DNA of 10,444 nt from Firmicutes bacterium HGW-Firmicutes-10 (lineage in GTDB: Bacteria; Bacillota_I; Bacilli_A; Erysipelotrichales; Erysipelotrichaceae), in the NCBI GenBank assembly GCA_002841605.1, contig PHAF01000062.1:1-10444 (forward strand), in the 5' to 3' direction. The position numbers were made by a program, and so were the translations under genes. Shown piece by piece: positions 1 to 5,986 of this stretch (the stretch's first letter is position 1; every line of letters starts with the position of its first letter). The notes beneath the pieces were generated by a model. It was not told where the DNA came from and did not search any database. It saw only the letters and a list, made by a program, of their open reading frames with translations.

Positions 1-605
1 CCTTCAACAGAAGCAACCACGCCGTAGAGTAAACCCGATTGCATAGCCAAGATCGTATTTTTCCCTATGACTTTCTCAGGAACTTTCAGTTCGATCTCCG
101 GCAAATGCTTAATAAATCCTACCAAAGCTTCTACAGAGATACCGACCCCCGGCACGATGACGCCACCTTCAAATTCACCTTTGGCGTTCAGTACACTGAT
201 TTTGGTTGCCGAACCTAAGTCCGCAACGATGGCCGGTAATGGATAATCTGCCATTGCGCCGTAACTGGTCGCAATGAAATCTGAACCTAAATGACTGCGT
301 TCTTCCAGATGTATCACAAATTCCTTGACGATATCAGCCGAAACGATCATCGGGTCAAGCCCCGTTTTGTCTTTGATTATGGATACAATATCATCTGTAA
401 TCGAGGGCACTACTGATGAAAAGATAACCCCCTCAATTGCGTTTAAATGACTCAACTGCGCTAAAAGCCGGATCAACCATTCTTCATAATAAGCGATGAC
501 ATTTTGCTTTTGAGTTACGATCCGTTGATCAAAAACCCGATTGCGATGCTCATCAAACACCACAGCAACTAAATTTGAATTACCAACATCTATGGTTAAA
601 AGCAT
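1..605 (-). CDS. coaX: Type III pantothenate kinase, 3' end cut by window
   Basis: This gene encodes the ATP-dependent phosphorylation of pantothenate, the first step of coenzyme A synthesis, in the cytoplasm. The 201 codons visible start with MLLTIDVGNSN, the phosphate-binding signature of the ASKHA-fold CoaX family. Further matches are SSVVPSI (about 63-69), LGSD (106-109), VADLGSAT (128-135), GGVIVPGV (147-154) and IGKNT (180-184). The three acidic residues of the family's active site appear kept as D6, D109 and D129. The usual GADR motif is GSDF and DFGTA is DLGSA, so this is a somewhat divergent member. The ATG at 605 is fixed by an AGGAGG site (612-617) six bases upstream. The C-terminus, roughly 50-60 residues by family length, lies beyond the left edge. 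It follows the Tad operon in the same direction but is separated from it by a terminator. Confidence 0.93.
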   Translation of the reverse strand, partial: MLLTIDVGNSNLVAVVFDEHRNRVFDQRIVTQKQNVIAYYEEWLIRLLAQLSHLNAIEGVIFSSVVPSITDDIVSIIKDKTGLDPMIVSADIVKEFVIHLEERSHLGSDFIATSYGAMADYPLPAIVADLGSATKISVLNAKGEFEGGVIVPGVGISVEALVGFIKHLPEIELKVPEKVIGKNTILAMQSGLLYGVVASVE

Positions 606-627
606 ACGGTTCCTCCTGCTCACGTAA

Positions 628-657
628 AGTTTACACTAACTCATGTTATTTTGCCAC
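628..657 (-). promoter_or_regulatory. Candidate promoter of coaX with a small palindrome
   Basis: Read on the minus strand, a GTGGCA box (652-657) and a TAAACT box (628-633) are 18 bases apart. Each matches four of six sigma-A consensus positions. Transcription would start near 621, leaving a very short leader before the AGGAGG site. The position, just after the terminator that closes the Tad operon, supports a promoter here. The -10 box overlaps the inverted repeat GTAAA-N-TTTAC (624-634), which might be an operator or chance. Confidence 0.35.
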
Positions 658-666
658 GATAAAGAT

Positions 667-688
667 TAAAAAAGGCAGTTTCCTGCCT
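667..688 (-). terminator. Intrinsic terminator of the Tad operon
   Basis: On the minus strand, AGGCAG-GAAA-CTGCCT forms a six-pair stem with a stable GNRA-type loop, followed directly by a run of six T. The stem begins at the last base of the stop codon of the TadE-like gene, so the operon ends as soon as translation does. It separates the Tad genes from coaX. Confidence 0.85.
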
Positions 689-1011
689 CATTTAATTGGA
701 GTTGTCATCGCTGATATTCTCCCGAAAGCCCGATAATCAATTACCGGAATACGGATTGGGAATAATACAGTTACTAGAACGCGATGATCTTGTTGAAGTT
801 CTATTTGATAACTACATATCGGACATATTTTCTGATTTTCCAGTTTGCCTGAGATTTGCTCGCTAGAGTGATGTTCGATCGTTGATACAATCGTTTCTTG
901 TAACAATCTTGCGTCATGCAATTGTGTCAAAACACCAATCAAACCAATCGCAATCGCACAGAATGTCATACCAAACAACATCACTAAAGCAAATTCTATT
1001 CCACCCTTCAT
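688..1011 (-). CDS. TadE-like small pilin-associated membrane protein
   Basis: A 107-residue protein whose start, MKGGIEFALVMLF, resembles the TadE/TadF minor pseudopilin signature (Gly followed by an EFAL-type hydrophobic helix). One transmembrane helix spans about residues 6-28. The extracytoplasmic part has a C-P-I-C pair (C63, C66) that could form a disulphide, and a beta-like tail with VLVTVLFPI, as in TadE proteins. Unlike standard TadE, Glu is only two residues after the last Gly, so the G-x4-E prepilin cleavage register is not met. Its ATG overlaps the stop of the preceding 48-codon gene by one base and has no strong ribosome site, so translational coupling is likely. It is the last gene of the Tad operon. 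The family assignment rests on the N-terminus and context only. Confidence 0.62.
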   Translation of the reverse strand: MKGGIEFALVMLFGMTFCAIAIGLIGVLTQLHDARLLQETIVSTIEHHSSEQISGKLENQKICPICSYQIELQQDHRVLVTVLFPIRIPVIDYRAFGRISAMTTPIK

Positions 1012-1157
1012 CAGTCAGCCAAGTCAACCATACGTTGCCATTGAGTATTCAGCGTTTGGGTAAGAGTACCCTTAAACTCCTCTGAAAATGTGATCATACC
1101 TAAAGCAATTACCGTAACCACTAAAACCAATCCATATTCCTCAAAAAAAGCTTTCAT
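1011..1157 (-). CDS. Flp-like pilin subunit candidate, 48 residues
   Basis: A very short gene reading MKAFFEEYGLVLVVTVIALG at its N-terminus. The Glu-Tyr-Gly-Leu followed by a hydrophobic helix (about 8-26) is the hallmark of Flp major pilins, whose mature form starts with a residue series ending in E5-Y6. The charged C-terminal half (about 27-48) is short and polar, also as in Flp. The normal 10-25 residue leader and the Gly at -1 are absent: in Flp register, only Met-Lys precedes mature residue 1. No alternative upstream start exists, because the frame is closed by TAA a short way upstream. A GGGGGTG ribosome site (about 1162-1168) lies four to five bases from the ATG. The gene sits four bases after the TadC-like gene and overlaps the TadE-like gene by one base. 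Strong ribosome binding and position suggest this is the abundant pilus subunit; that is inference. Confidence 0.7.
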   Translation of the reverse strand: MKAFFEEYGLVLVVTVIALGMITFSEEFKGTLTQTLNTQWQRMVDLAD

Positions 1158-1161
1158 CGTT

Positions 1162-1914
1162 TCACCCCCTTTCCATAAACGATGTTATTGTCACCATCAT
1201 CATTACCAAGAAGACGACGGTCACACTCAATAAAGGAAGAATGCCCCACCACTGAGTCAATGCCGACTTTGTATTTAAAGACTGAATCCTTTGTTGTCGA
1301 AGCCATTTTCCGGTCGTGGTGATCATCCGATTCAGCTGCTTTACCGAATCAGCCTGACCAACAGAATTGTAGCGATACAACAGTTTCATGGCTCTTGAAA
1401 CCTCCATTAATCGATACCCCGACAGAAAATCAGTGTATGTACTGATTTGCTGTGGAGACTGTCGGATTTGCTCGATCAGTTGATGCAATTGTGAACGAAT
1501 CATTAATGGAGCCATTGGTATGGAAATCTCCATCGAAACCGCTACCGTGTTGCTTTGAAGCAAAATCTGCAATTGCCGAAGCCATATAGGAAACTCATAT
1601 CGCAAACGCTGAACCGATTCTTCAAATTTCTTTTTCAGCTTCATATAAGGCCAGCGATAAACAACGAATATCAGCCCTAGAAACATTAACTGCATGGACC
1701 ATGGCACCCTTAAGAACACTAAAAACGGAAATATAAGCGCGGTCTTAAGTGAAACAAACAATCGGCTGAACTGAAATTCCTCCAAATCACGTTGATTGAT
1801 TTGACAGAGATGATCAAGATCTGCCTCTTTTCTCAATTTAAACTTTTTACAGTTGAAGTTGGCATACACAAGTATCAGCAAAAGTAAAACCGCAGATCCT
1901 CTTAACGTAAACAC
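1162..1914 (-). CDS. TadC-like inner-membrane platform protein
   Basis: A 250-residue membrane protein of the GspF/TadC type, the platform on which the pilus ATPase acts. A helix near the N-terminus (about 5-20) and two close helices (about 57-90) precede a cytoplasmic domain (about 95-215) and a final helix (about 220-245). This matches the T2SSF pattern of an alpha-helical bundle followed by a C-terminal membrane anchor. Motif-like parts are FPIWLRQLQILLQS at about 108-121 and the helix EVSRAMKLLYRYN. The only plausible start is GTG at 1914, directly behind a GGGGGA run with unusually short spacing; coupling to the upstream gene, which it overlaps by 13 bases, may compensate. Together with the TadB-like protein it would form the usual TadB-TadC pair. 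The family call is from topology, length and context rather than a diagnostic motif. Confidence 0.75.
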   Translation of the reverse strand: MFTLRGSAVLLLLILVYANFNCKKFKLRKEADLDHLCQINQRDLEEFQFSRLFVSLKTALIFPFLVFLRVPWSMQLMFLGLIFVVYRWPYMKLKKKFEESVQRLRYEFPIWLRQLQILLQSNTVAVSMEISIPMAPLMIRSQLHQLIEQIRQSPQQISTYTDFLSGYRLMEVSRAMKLLYRYNSVGQADSVKQLNRMITTTGKWLRQQRIQSLNTKSALTQWWGILPLLSVTVVFLVMMMVTITSFMERG

Positions 1915-2762
1915 TCCCCCTTTGCTATCCAGCGACCTTTAATCAACCGAAAAGCCATTAGTATCGTAAAATGCAATGACATCAAAAACAGCATGATAAC
2001 ATGGTGATAAATGCGTGCTTGATTAAGATCCAAAAAGGTATTTAATAAGTTTTGATTGAACAAAGCAATGATGGCAGACATACCACACATCAGCAGGATT
2101 CGGTTTTTCATCTGCAGACGATCACGAATGTAGAGCATCGTATCTTCGATCCAATCATCAATGTCATCTTCCAAAAGTTCTATCGCTTCTTTGCTTTGTT
2201 CAAAACCAAACTGCTCTGCAGTGGAAACCCAAATCTGACAATTATTGACAATGAAATGCGGATATCGCTGGGTGATAATGTCGAAAGCAGCACTTGTGTT
2301 GCCTGTCTGCTTCAACATTTCAATGGCTTCTTTGACAACTTCTTTCAACTCGCCTTCGATGTACATCACACTTTCACACAATGAAAGCAAAACCTTTTCG
2401 CTTGATTTGAAGTAAGCGATGAAGTGTTGAAGGAAAGTCGTTATCTGCTCGAACTCCAATGCGTGGTATTGAAATTGTGCTTGCCATATCCAAACGATCG
2501 GCAATGAAATCCAGCAGATTGTCATTACAACGATCGTATTTGTTAACGGCATAAAAAATTGATCTGATAGCCACAATAATCCGATCGAGGTCAGCAGAAA
2601 CAACAATCCCTGCTTTTTCGGTTGCCATATCAGTCCATAACCCAAACTAATCTTTTTGATATTTACCCAGTTTTTCGGCAAATACCACGAAGGATGAATT
2701 TCTTCTTTGCCGATGATCAACATGATGATCAAAGATGATAACAATACGAATAGTGCCATCAT
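1902..2762 (-). CDS. TadB-like inner-membrane platform protein
   Basis: A 286-residue integral membrane protein. It has an N-terminal helix (about 1-17), two helices (about 53-95), a long charged helical cytoplasmic region (about 100-220), and two C-terminal helices (about 222-240 and 250-272). This is the TadB/GspF layout. The cytoplasmic part contains the typical sequence of paired helices, including LLSLCESV and an acidic ELLEDDIDDWIEDT stretch. The gene starts at ATG 2762, sharing an ATGA overlap with the stop of the ATPase gene; a second ATG follows immediately, and no good ribosome site is seen, so it is probably translated by coupling. It would serve with the TadC-like protein as the membrane platform for the ATPase encoded just upstream. 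Confidence 0.78.
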   Translation of the reverse strand: MMALFVLLSSLIIMLIIGKEEIHPSWYLPKNWVNIKKISLGYGLIWQPKKQGLLFLLTSIGLLWLSDQFFMPLTNTIVVMTICWISLPIVWIWQAQFQYHALEFEQITTFLQHFIAYFKSSEKVLLSLCESVMYIEGELKEVVKEAIEMLKQTGNTSAAFDIITQRYPHFIVNNCQIWVSTAEQFGFEQSKEAIELLEDDIDDWIEDTMLYIRDRLQMKNRILLMCGMSAIIALFNQNLLNTFLDLNQARIYHHVIMLFLMSLHFTILMAFRLIKGRWIAKGECLR

Positions 2763-3772
2763 GAAGATTGTTCTTGCGTCCGATACTTATACAACCGGGC
2801 TTTCTCCATGAGTTTAACAGGCCACTGGGTAAAGGGCTCTTCTGCCTCATCAATCTTATATACGCTGATCATGGTCGGAACTCCTTCGTCCGCGTTGTAA
2901 CAAACAACTTCCCGGATATACCGGCGTATTCCTTGCTTGGTTATGGATGCTTCAACATGAATGCCTATGTCCAATGTGTCATAAATCATCATTAATAAAA
3001 CGTCATTAGACAACTCAACGCCAGGAAACATGTGCAGGATGCGCTGCGGAATCGCCTTTGCTGATGAGGCGTGAATCGTTGATAACAGTGATGCACCCGT
3101 TGAAACGCTTTGTAAAAGACTTACGATTTCATGACTACGTACTTCAGAAACCAGCATCCAGTCCGGTCGCTGTCGCAAGCATGTTTTGATCGCCGCCGTA
3201 TAGTCGAAGCGTTCACTGACTTTCAAAGAAACACTGTCTGCATGCGGAAACAAGTCCTGATAGCGAATTTCACATGTATCCTCAATGGTAATGACACGTT
3301 GAGAGGGATCGATGTATTGCATCAGATACTTAAGAAGCTCCGTCTTGCCTGCTCCTGGTAAACCACTGACAATGATGTTGCATTTCATAACCACCCACTT
3401 TGCAAGCAAGGCCAACAGCCACGAAGGAGCATACTTTTGCTTCTTAAGTAATGCCGGTGTCAAACGCAACACTGCCGGAGTTTTGCGGATGGAGATGGAT
3501 ATATTTGAGCTTACACTTGCATGAATGATACTGATGCGAAGTTGAGCGGTTTCCGCTTCAACGACCGGATGAACAGCGTTAAACGGCAAATTGACAAAGT
3601 TCGCAAATTTATAGCTCATTTGTTCAAAAAATGATGCTTCCGGCAAAGGTTCGATTGTATATCGGCCTTTTTGAAGATGGTCTACCCAAAGTTGCCGGCC
3701 ATTGTAATTGATATCAGTTATAAGAGGATCTTCGATATGACTGCTTAAAAATCCGAAATCGAATTCACTCAT
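2759..3772 (-). CDS. tadA: TadA/CpaF-type secretion ATPase
   Basis: A 337-residue cytoplasmic ATPase of the VirB11/PulE superfamily that powers Tad pilus assembly. Residues 12-45 contain the CpaF-type start of the N-terminal domain (ITDINYNGRQLWVD). Walker A is GLPGAGKT (137-144), the Asp/Glu box is ITIEDTCEIR (161-170), Walker B is RPDWMLVSEVR with the catalytic Glu at 210, and the His box is STIHASSA with His234. All catalytic motifs are present, so it should be active. It is about 80-140 residues shorter than typical CpaF proteins and lacks their long N-terminal helical extension. The ATG at 3772 follows a GGAGGT ribosome site by six bases and overlaps the SAF gene by eight bases. Confidence 0.92.
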   Translation of the reverse strand: MSEFDFGFLSSHIEDPLITDINYNGRQLWVDHLQKGRYTIEPLPEASFFEQMSYKFANFVNLPFNAVHPVVEAETAQLRISIIHASVSSNISISIRKTPAVLRLTPALLKKQKYAPSWLLALLAKWVVMKCNIIVSGLPGAGKTELLKYLMQYIDPSQRVITIEDTCEIRYQDLFPHADSVSLKVSERFDYTAAIKTCLRQRPDWMLVSEVRSHEIVSLLQSVSTGASLLSTIHASSAKAIPQRILHMFPGVELSNDVLLMMIYDTLDIGIHVEASITKQGIRRYIREVVCYNADEGVPTMISVYKIDEAEEPFTQWPVKLMEKARLYKYRTQEQSS

Positions 3773-4472
3773 TCAACAACCTCCATACCTCACTCTCTGT
3801 GTTACAGATGGCTTCTTCAGGATCGAACTCATTTGACACTTTGATAATGAGGTCAATATTCCCTAGGATTTGAGCATGAATAAAGGGTGGGATGTCTTGT
3901 TTATTCATAGCCAATAAAGCGACCGCAGGAACTTTCTGACTTTTACTGTCATCCATGTCCAATCCGTTTCGATCTTTGACAGCTAACACGCGCACTGAAC
4001 GGAATATCACATCCGACACGATGGGCTTTCGCTTATCCTTGCTTGTAAAAACGATGTCGACATATTGATTTGGTAGCAACGTATTTCCTGCAGAAATCAA
4101 AAGATCGATTGCAAGACTTGCTACTCCCTGCCCGTTGTTTAACATCAGTTGAGGATAATCCAAAGAGTTTTCACTATCTTCAAGATAGTCATGATAGAAA
4201 AATGATCCTGGCGCGATCGATACCGCATATTTCACCCATTTATCAATGATTTCTTCTTTATCAAGATATACTTTCCCCTCTATCGCGGCGGATGGAACTC
4301 TTAGCATCCGGATGTGTGAGGCATCAAGCTTGGATCTTGGCTTGATACTCACAGCAGCAACCGGTATTTCGATGTAATCGATCGATCGCTTAAGAACGAT
4401 GTCAAATAGAAGGAAGTTAACTAGTACCACTATCAGAATTCCGATAATCCAATAATATTTAATTTTCTTCAT
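3765..4472 (-). CDS. CpaB/RcpC-like SAF-domain pilus assembly protein
   Basis: A 235-residue protein with one N-terminal membrane helix (about 7-27) and an extracytoplasmic SAF domain. After the helix, IPVAAVSIKPRSKLDASHIR and LRVPSAAI match the beginning of SAF domains, and YAVSIAPGSFFYHDYL the second half. A later LLPNQYVDIVFT-type strand matches the RcpC/CpaB C-terminal domain. In Gram-negative Tad systems this protein helps assemble the outer-membrane secretin; here no secretin gene is seen, so its role may be in crossing the cell wall. I chose the ATG at 4472 because AGGAGG lies six bases upstream; an upstream TTG would place the ribosome site inside the gene. It overlaps the preceding gene by 14 bases. 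Confidence 0.82.
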   Translation of the reverse strand: MKKIKYYWIIGILIVVLVNFLLFDIVLKRSIDYIEIPVAAVSIKPRSKLDASHIRMLRVPSAAIEGKVYLDKEEIIDKWVKYAVSIAPGSFFYHDYLEDSENSLDYPQLMLNNGQGVASLAIDLLISAGNTLLPNQYVDIVFTSKDKRKPIVSDVIFRSVRVLAVKDRNGLDMDDSKSQKVPAVALLAMNKQDIPPFIHAQILGNIDLIIKVSNEFDPEEAICNTESEVWRLLNE

Positions 4473-4827
4473 CACTGCCCTCCTCAATCATAGTTTCTTC
4501 ACAAATAAGATCAAACATATCAAGCGTTCCACCCTTTGCCATTACTCTTACGCGTATAAGCAACGGATCATCGTTAAAACCCAGCAAGTCTATCGAAACA
4601 GGCGAGAAACGCTTCGTTATCCAATGTACATCTGAAGCAAATTTATCAATCGACGCCTGTGGATCACACCTTACTTGCAGACAATGGAGCATGGTGCTGC
4701 GTAATGCACTTTTAACTGCCTGATGGACTTGAAAACGGTCGGATTCAAAGGAAATATACAGGCTGATTGAAACGATCAGTCCCATTAAAAAAATAATCAG
4801 AGCACTGCTCATCACAATACCTTTCAT
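4459..4827 (-). CDS. Pseudopilin-like small membrane protein, first Tad gene
   Basis: A 122-residue protein with an N-terminal membrane helix (about 6-26) preceded by MKGIVMSS, then a polar extracytoplasmic region. A pair of cysteines (C49, C54) may be bridged. A strand-rich part near residues 75-95 (SIDLLGF, LLIRVRVMAKGG) and a very acidic C-terminus follow. Layout and position fit a TadE/TadF-type minor pilin, but I do not recognise a specific family and there is no Glu five residues after a Gly. The start is set by AGGTGA (about 4834-4839), seven bases before the ATG. It heads the Tad operon and is the first gene after the rnf terminator. Confidence 0.6.
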   Translation of the reverse strand: MKGIVMSSALIIFLMGLIVSISLYISFESDRFQVHQAVKSALRSTMLHCLQVRCDPQASIDKFASDVHWITKRFSPVSIDLLGFNDDPLLIRVRVMAKGGTLDMFDLICEETMIEEGSDEEN

Positions 4828-4840
4828 AACTTATCACCTG

Positions 4841-4877
4841 GTATTAAATACGGAGAAAAACAGTTAATTCCTGTCAA
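4841..4877 (-). promoter_or_regulatory. Weak candidate promoter of the Tad operon
   Basis: On the minus strand a perfect TTGACA (4872-4877) lies downstream of the rnf terminator T-run. An AT-rich TATTTAATAC (4841-4850) follows, but the spacing of 21 bases to TATTTA is longer than the usual 16-18. The location, between a terminator and the first Tad gene, is where a promoter would be expected. The boxes themselves are not convincing. Confidence 0.28.
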
Positions 4878-4880
4878 AGC

Positions 4881-4909
4881 CAAAAAAAAAGACTGCTTTT
4901 GGCAGTCTT
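4881..4909 (-). terminator. Intrinsic terminator of the rnf operon
   Basis: On the minus strand, AAGACTGC-CAAAA-GCAGTCTT forms an eight-pair stem whose 3' arm runs into a string of nine T. It begins six bases after the rnfB stop codon. It shows that the short rnfB ends where the transcript ends. Confidence 0.92.
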
Positions 4910-4914
4910 ATGAT

Positions 4915-5235
4915 TTATTGTGGTACCGTTGGAAGTGTTTTTCCATCCGGCCCTGGAGTCTCGATAAGATAATTGGCAATATCGACACGTTGTTGAGCGC
5001 TGGAAGGTTTACATGCTGAAACTTTGAGGACCTTACCTTCAACAAGGGCGTCTGCTAAACCGGCGCATCCCGGATATCCGCATGCACCGCAATTGTATCC
5101 CGGAAGCATAGCCAATACTCTTGCCACTCTTTCATCCGGTTTGACATAAAACAAAACTCCGGCAACGCCAAGTAATGCTCCTAAAAATCCACCGACTGCC
5201 AACATCATGATCATTGCTGTTAAAATTGCTTCCAT
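4915..5235 (-). CDS. rnfB: RnfB, short form without ferredoxin domains
   Basis: RnfB normally takes electrons from ferredoxin on the cytoplasmic side of the Rnf complex. This 106-residue protein has the N-terminal membrane anchor (about 5-30) and the Fe-S domain CGACGYPGC: Cys49, Cys52 and Cys57, with Cys75 as the likely fourth ligand of one [4Fe-4S] cluster. It then ends at LPTVPQ. Usual RnfB proteins are about 190 (enterobacterial) to over 270 residues (clostridial) and carry at least two more [4Fe-4S] clusters in a C-terminal ferredoxin-like region; all of that is missing. No remnant or frameshift is visible, since stop codon and terminator follow at once. I chose ATG 5235 because GGAGG lies eight bases upstream, inside the preceding small gene, whose TAA it overlaps by one base; the frame's earlier ATG would add 22 unrelated residues. 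Confidence 0.88.
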   Translation of the reverse strand: MEAILTAMIMMLAVGGFLGALLGVAGVLFYVKPDERVARVLAMLPGYNCGACGYPGCAGLADALVEGKVLKVSACKPSSAQQRVDIANYLIETPGPDGKTLPTVPQ

Positions 5236-5408
5236 TAGTTCTCTACCTCCAAGGAATGTACAGGGTGTCTGCCGCAGGTTGATATTTGACATCCGCCACA
5301 AGCCACGATTTCTTCTTCACAACCCGCCGGAACCGGCGTTTTATGGTTCAAATAGTACAAAGCCGCATAGGCTCCGCCTAAAATGACCAAGAAAACAAAA
5401 CCTGGCAT
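5235..5408 (-). CDS. Cysteine-rich membrane microprotein between rnfA and rnfB
   Basis: A 57-codon gene, too short for many gene finders. It starts one base after the rnfA stop and ends with TAA overlapping the rnfB ATG, so it fills the gap exactly. The product has one membrane helix (about 3-20), a short linker, and four cysteines (C30, C37, C40, C45) in a C-x6-C-x2-C-x4-C pattern, then a charged tail. CGGCQISTC has the same spacing as CGACGYPGC in the neighbouring RnfB. The layout also recalls the short Cys-rich membrane proteins next to FeoB transporters. A role in holding an Fe-S cluster or metal within the Rnf complex is inference. I recognise no family. No strong ribosome site is seen, so coupling to rnfA is likely. 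Confidence 0.82.
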   Translation of the reverse strand: MPGFVFLVILGGAYAALYYLNHKTPVPAGCEEEIVACGGCQISTCGRHPVHSLEVEN

Positions 5409-5409
5409 C

Positions 5410-5985
5410 TTAAACCAAACCCGCCAATCCGCTAAAAGCCAATGCCATCAGTGCAGCTACGATCATAGCAATTGCATTTCCCTTAAACGGTGCCGGCACA
5501 TCCGAAATATCTAGACGTTCGCGGATCGCAGAGAACAAATAGAGCACCAATGTGAAGCCGATCGGAACAGCGAATGAGTAAACGATCATTTCATAGAAAT
5601 CAAATCCTTGGCGGATATTTTCCAAAGCAACAAACAACACTGCACAGTTGGTTGTGATCAACGGCAGATAAATGCCCAATGCTTTATACAAAACCGGAGA
5701 AAACTTTTTGATGACCATTTCGGTAAACTGAACAAATGCCGCAATGACCAATATGAATGTAATCAGGTCCATATATTGAAGACTGTATGGCACCAAGATG
5801 AAGTGATATAAACCATAGGTAAACAAAGATGCACCTACAACGACAAATGTGACTGCGCCACCCATGCCGATTGCGGAACTGGTATTGCGGGAAACACCCA
5901 TAAACGGGCACATACCCAAGAAACGGCTAAGTATGATGTTGTTGATCAATACGGCCGTCAGAAACAGTGTAAATAGTTCAGCCAT
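5410..5985 (-). CDS. rnfA: RnfA, membrane subunit of Rnf complex
   Basis: A 191-residue, six-helix membrane protein. With RnfE it forms the membrane core of Rnf; in known Rnf and Nqr structures the two homologues bind a [2Fe-2S] cluster between them through conserved cysteines in half-helices. The motifs are here: SRFLGMCPFMG with Cys26 and TTNCAVL with Cys114. Length is normal. The ATG at 5985 follows GAGGTGA, which lies over the end of rnfE, and the two genes are one base apart. The C-terminal helix ends at SGLAGLV. Confidence 0.96.
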   Translation of the reverse strand: MAELFTLFLTAVLINNIILSRFLGMCPFMGVSRNTSSAIGMGGAVTFVVVGASLFTYGLYHFILVPYSLQYMDLITFILVIAAFVQFTEMVIKKFSPVLYKALGIYLPLITTNCAVLFVALENIRQGFDFYEMIVYSFAVPIGFTLVLYLFSAIRERLDISDVPAPFKGNAIAMIVAALMALAFSGLAGLV

Positions 5986-5986
5986 A

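Noticed and set aside
882..1085. Plus-strand open frame opposite the TadE-like and Flp-like genes
   Set aside because: It has no domain-like composition or family resemblance, and both minus-strand genes are better supported by overlap, ribosome site and family likeness.
2052..2384. Plus-strand open frame of 110 codons
   Set aside because: It is antisense to the TadB-like gene, with a shadow-like composition and no recognisable motif.
4473..4487. TTG start for the SAF protein five codons upstream
   Set aside because: The AGGAGG that serves as ribosome site would be inside the gene; ATG 4472 has ideal spacing.
1162..4827. Type II secretion or competence pseudopilus operon
   Set aside because: The ATPase is CpaF/VirB11-like, there are two separate TadB/TadC-type proteins and a SAF protein, which fit Tad and not GspE/GspF or ComGA/ComGB.
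4881..4890. Run of A/T as a slippage site joining rnfB to missing ferredoxin domains
   Set aside because: It lies beyond the rnfB stop and is the T-tract of a clear terminator; no ferredoxin-like cysteine motifs exist in any frame after it.
5236..5301. Longer rnfB starting at the earlier in-frame ATG (22 more residues)
   Set aside because: The GGAGG site lies inside that extension, the added residues do not look like RnfB, and they are fully explained as the 57-codon gene in another frame.
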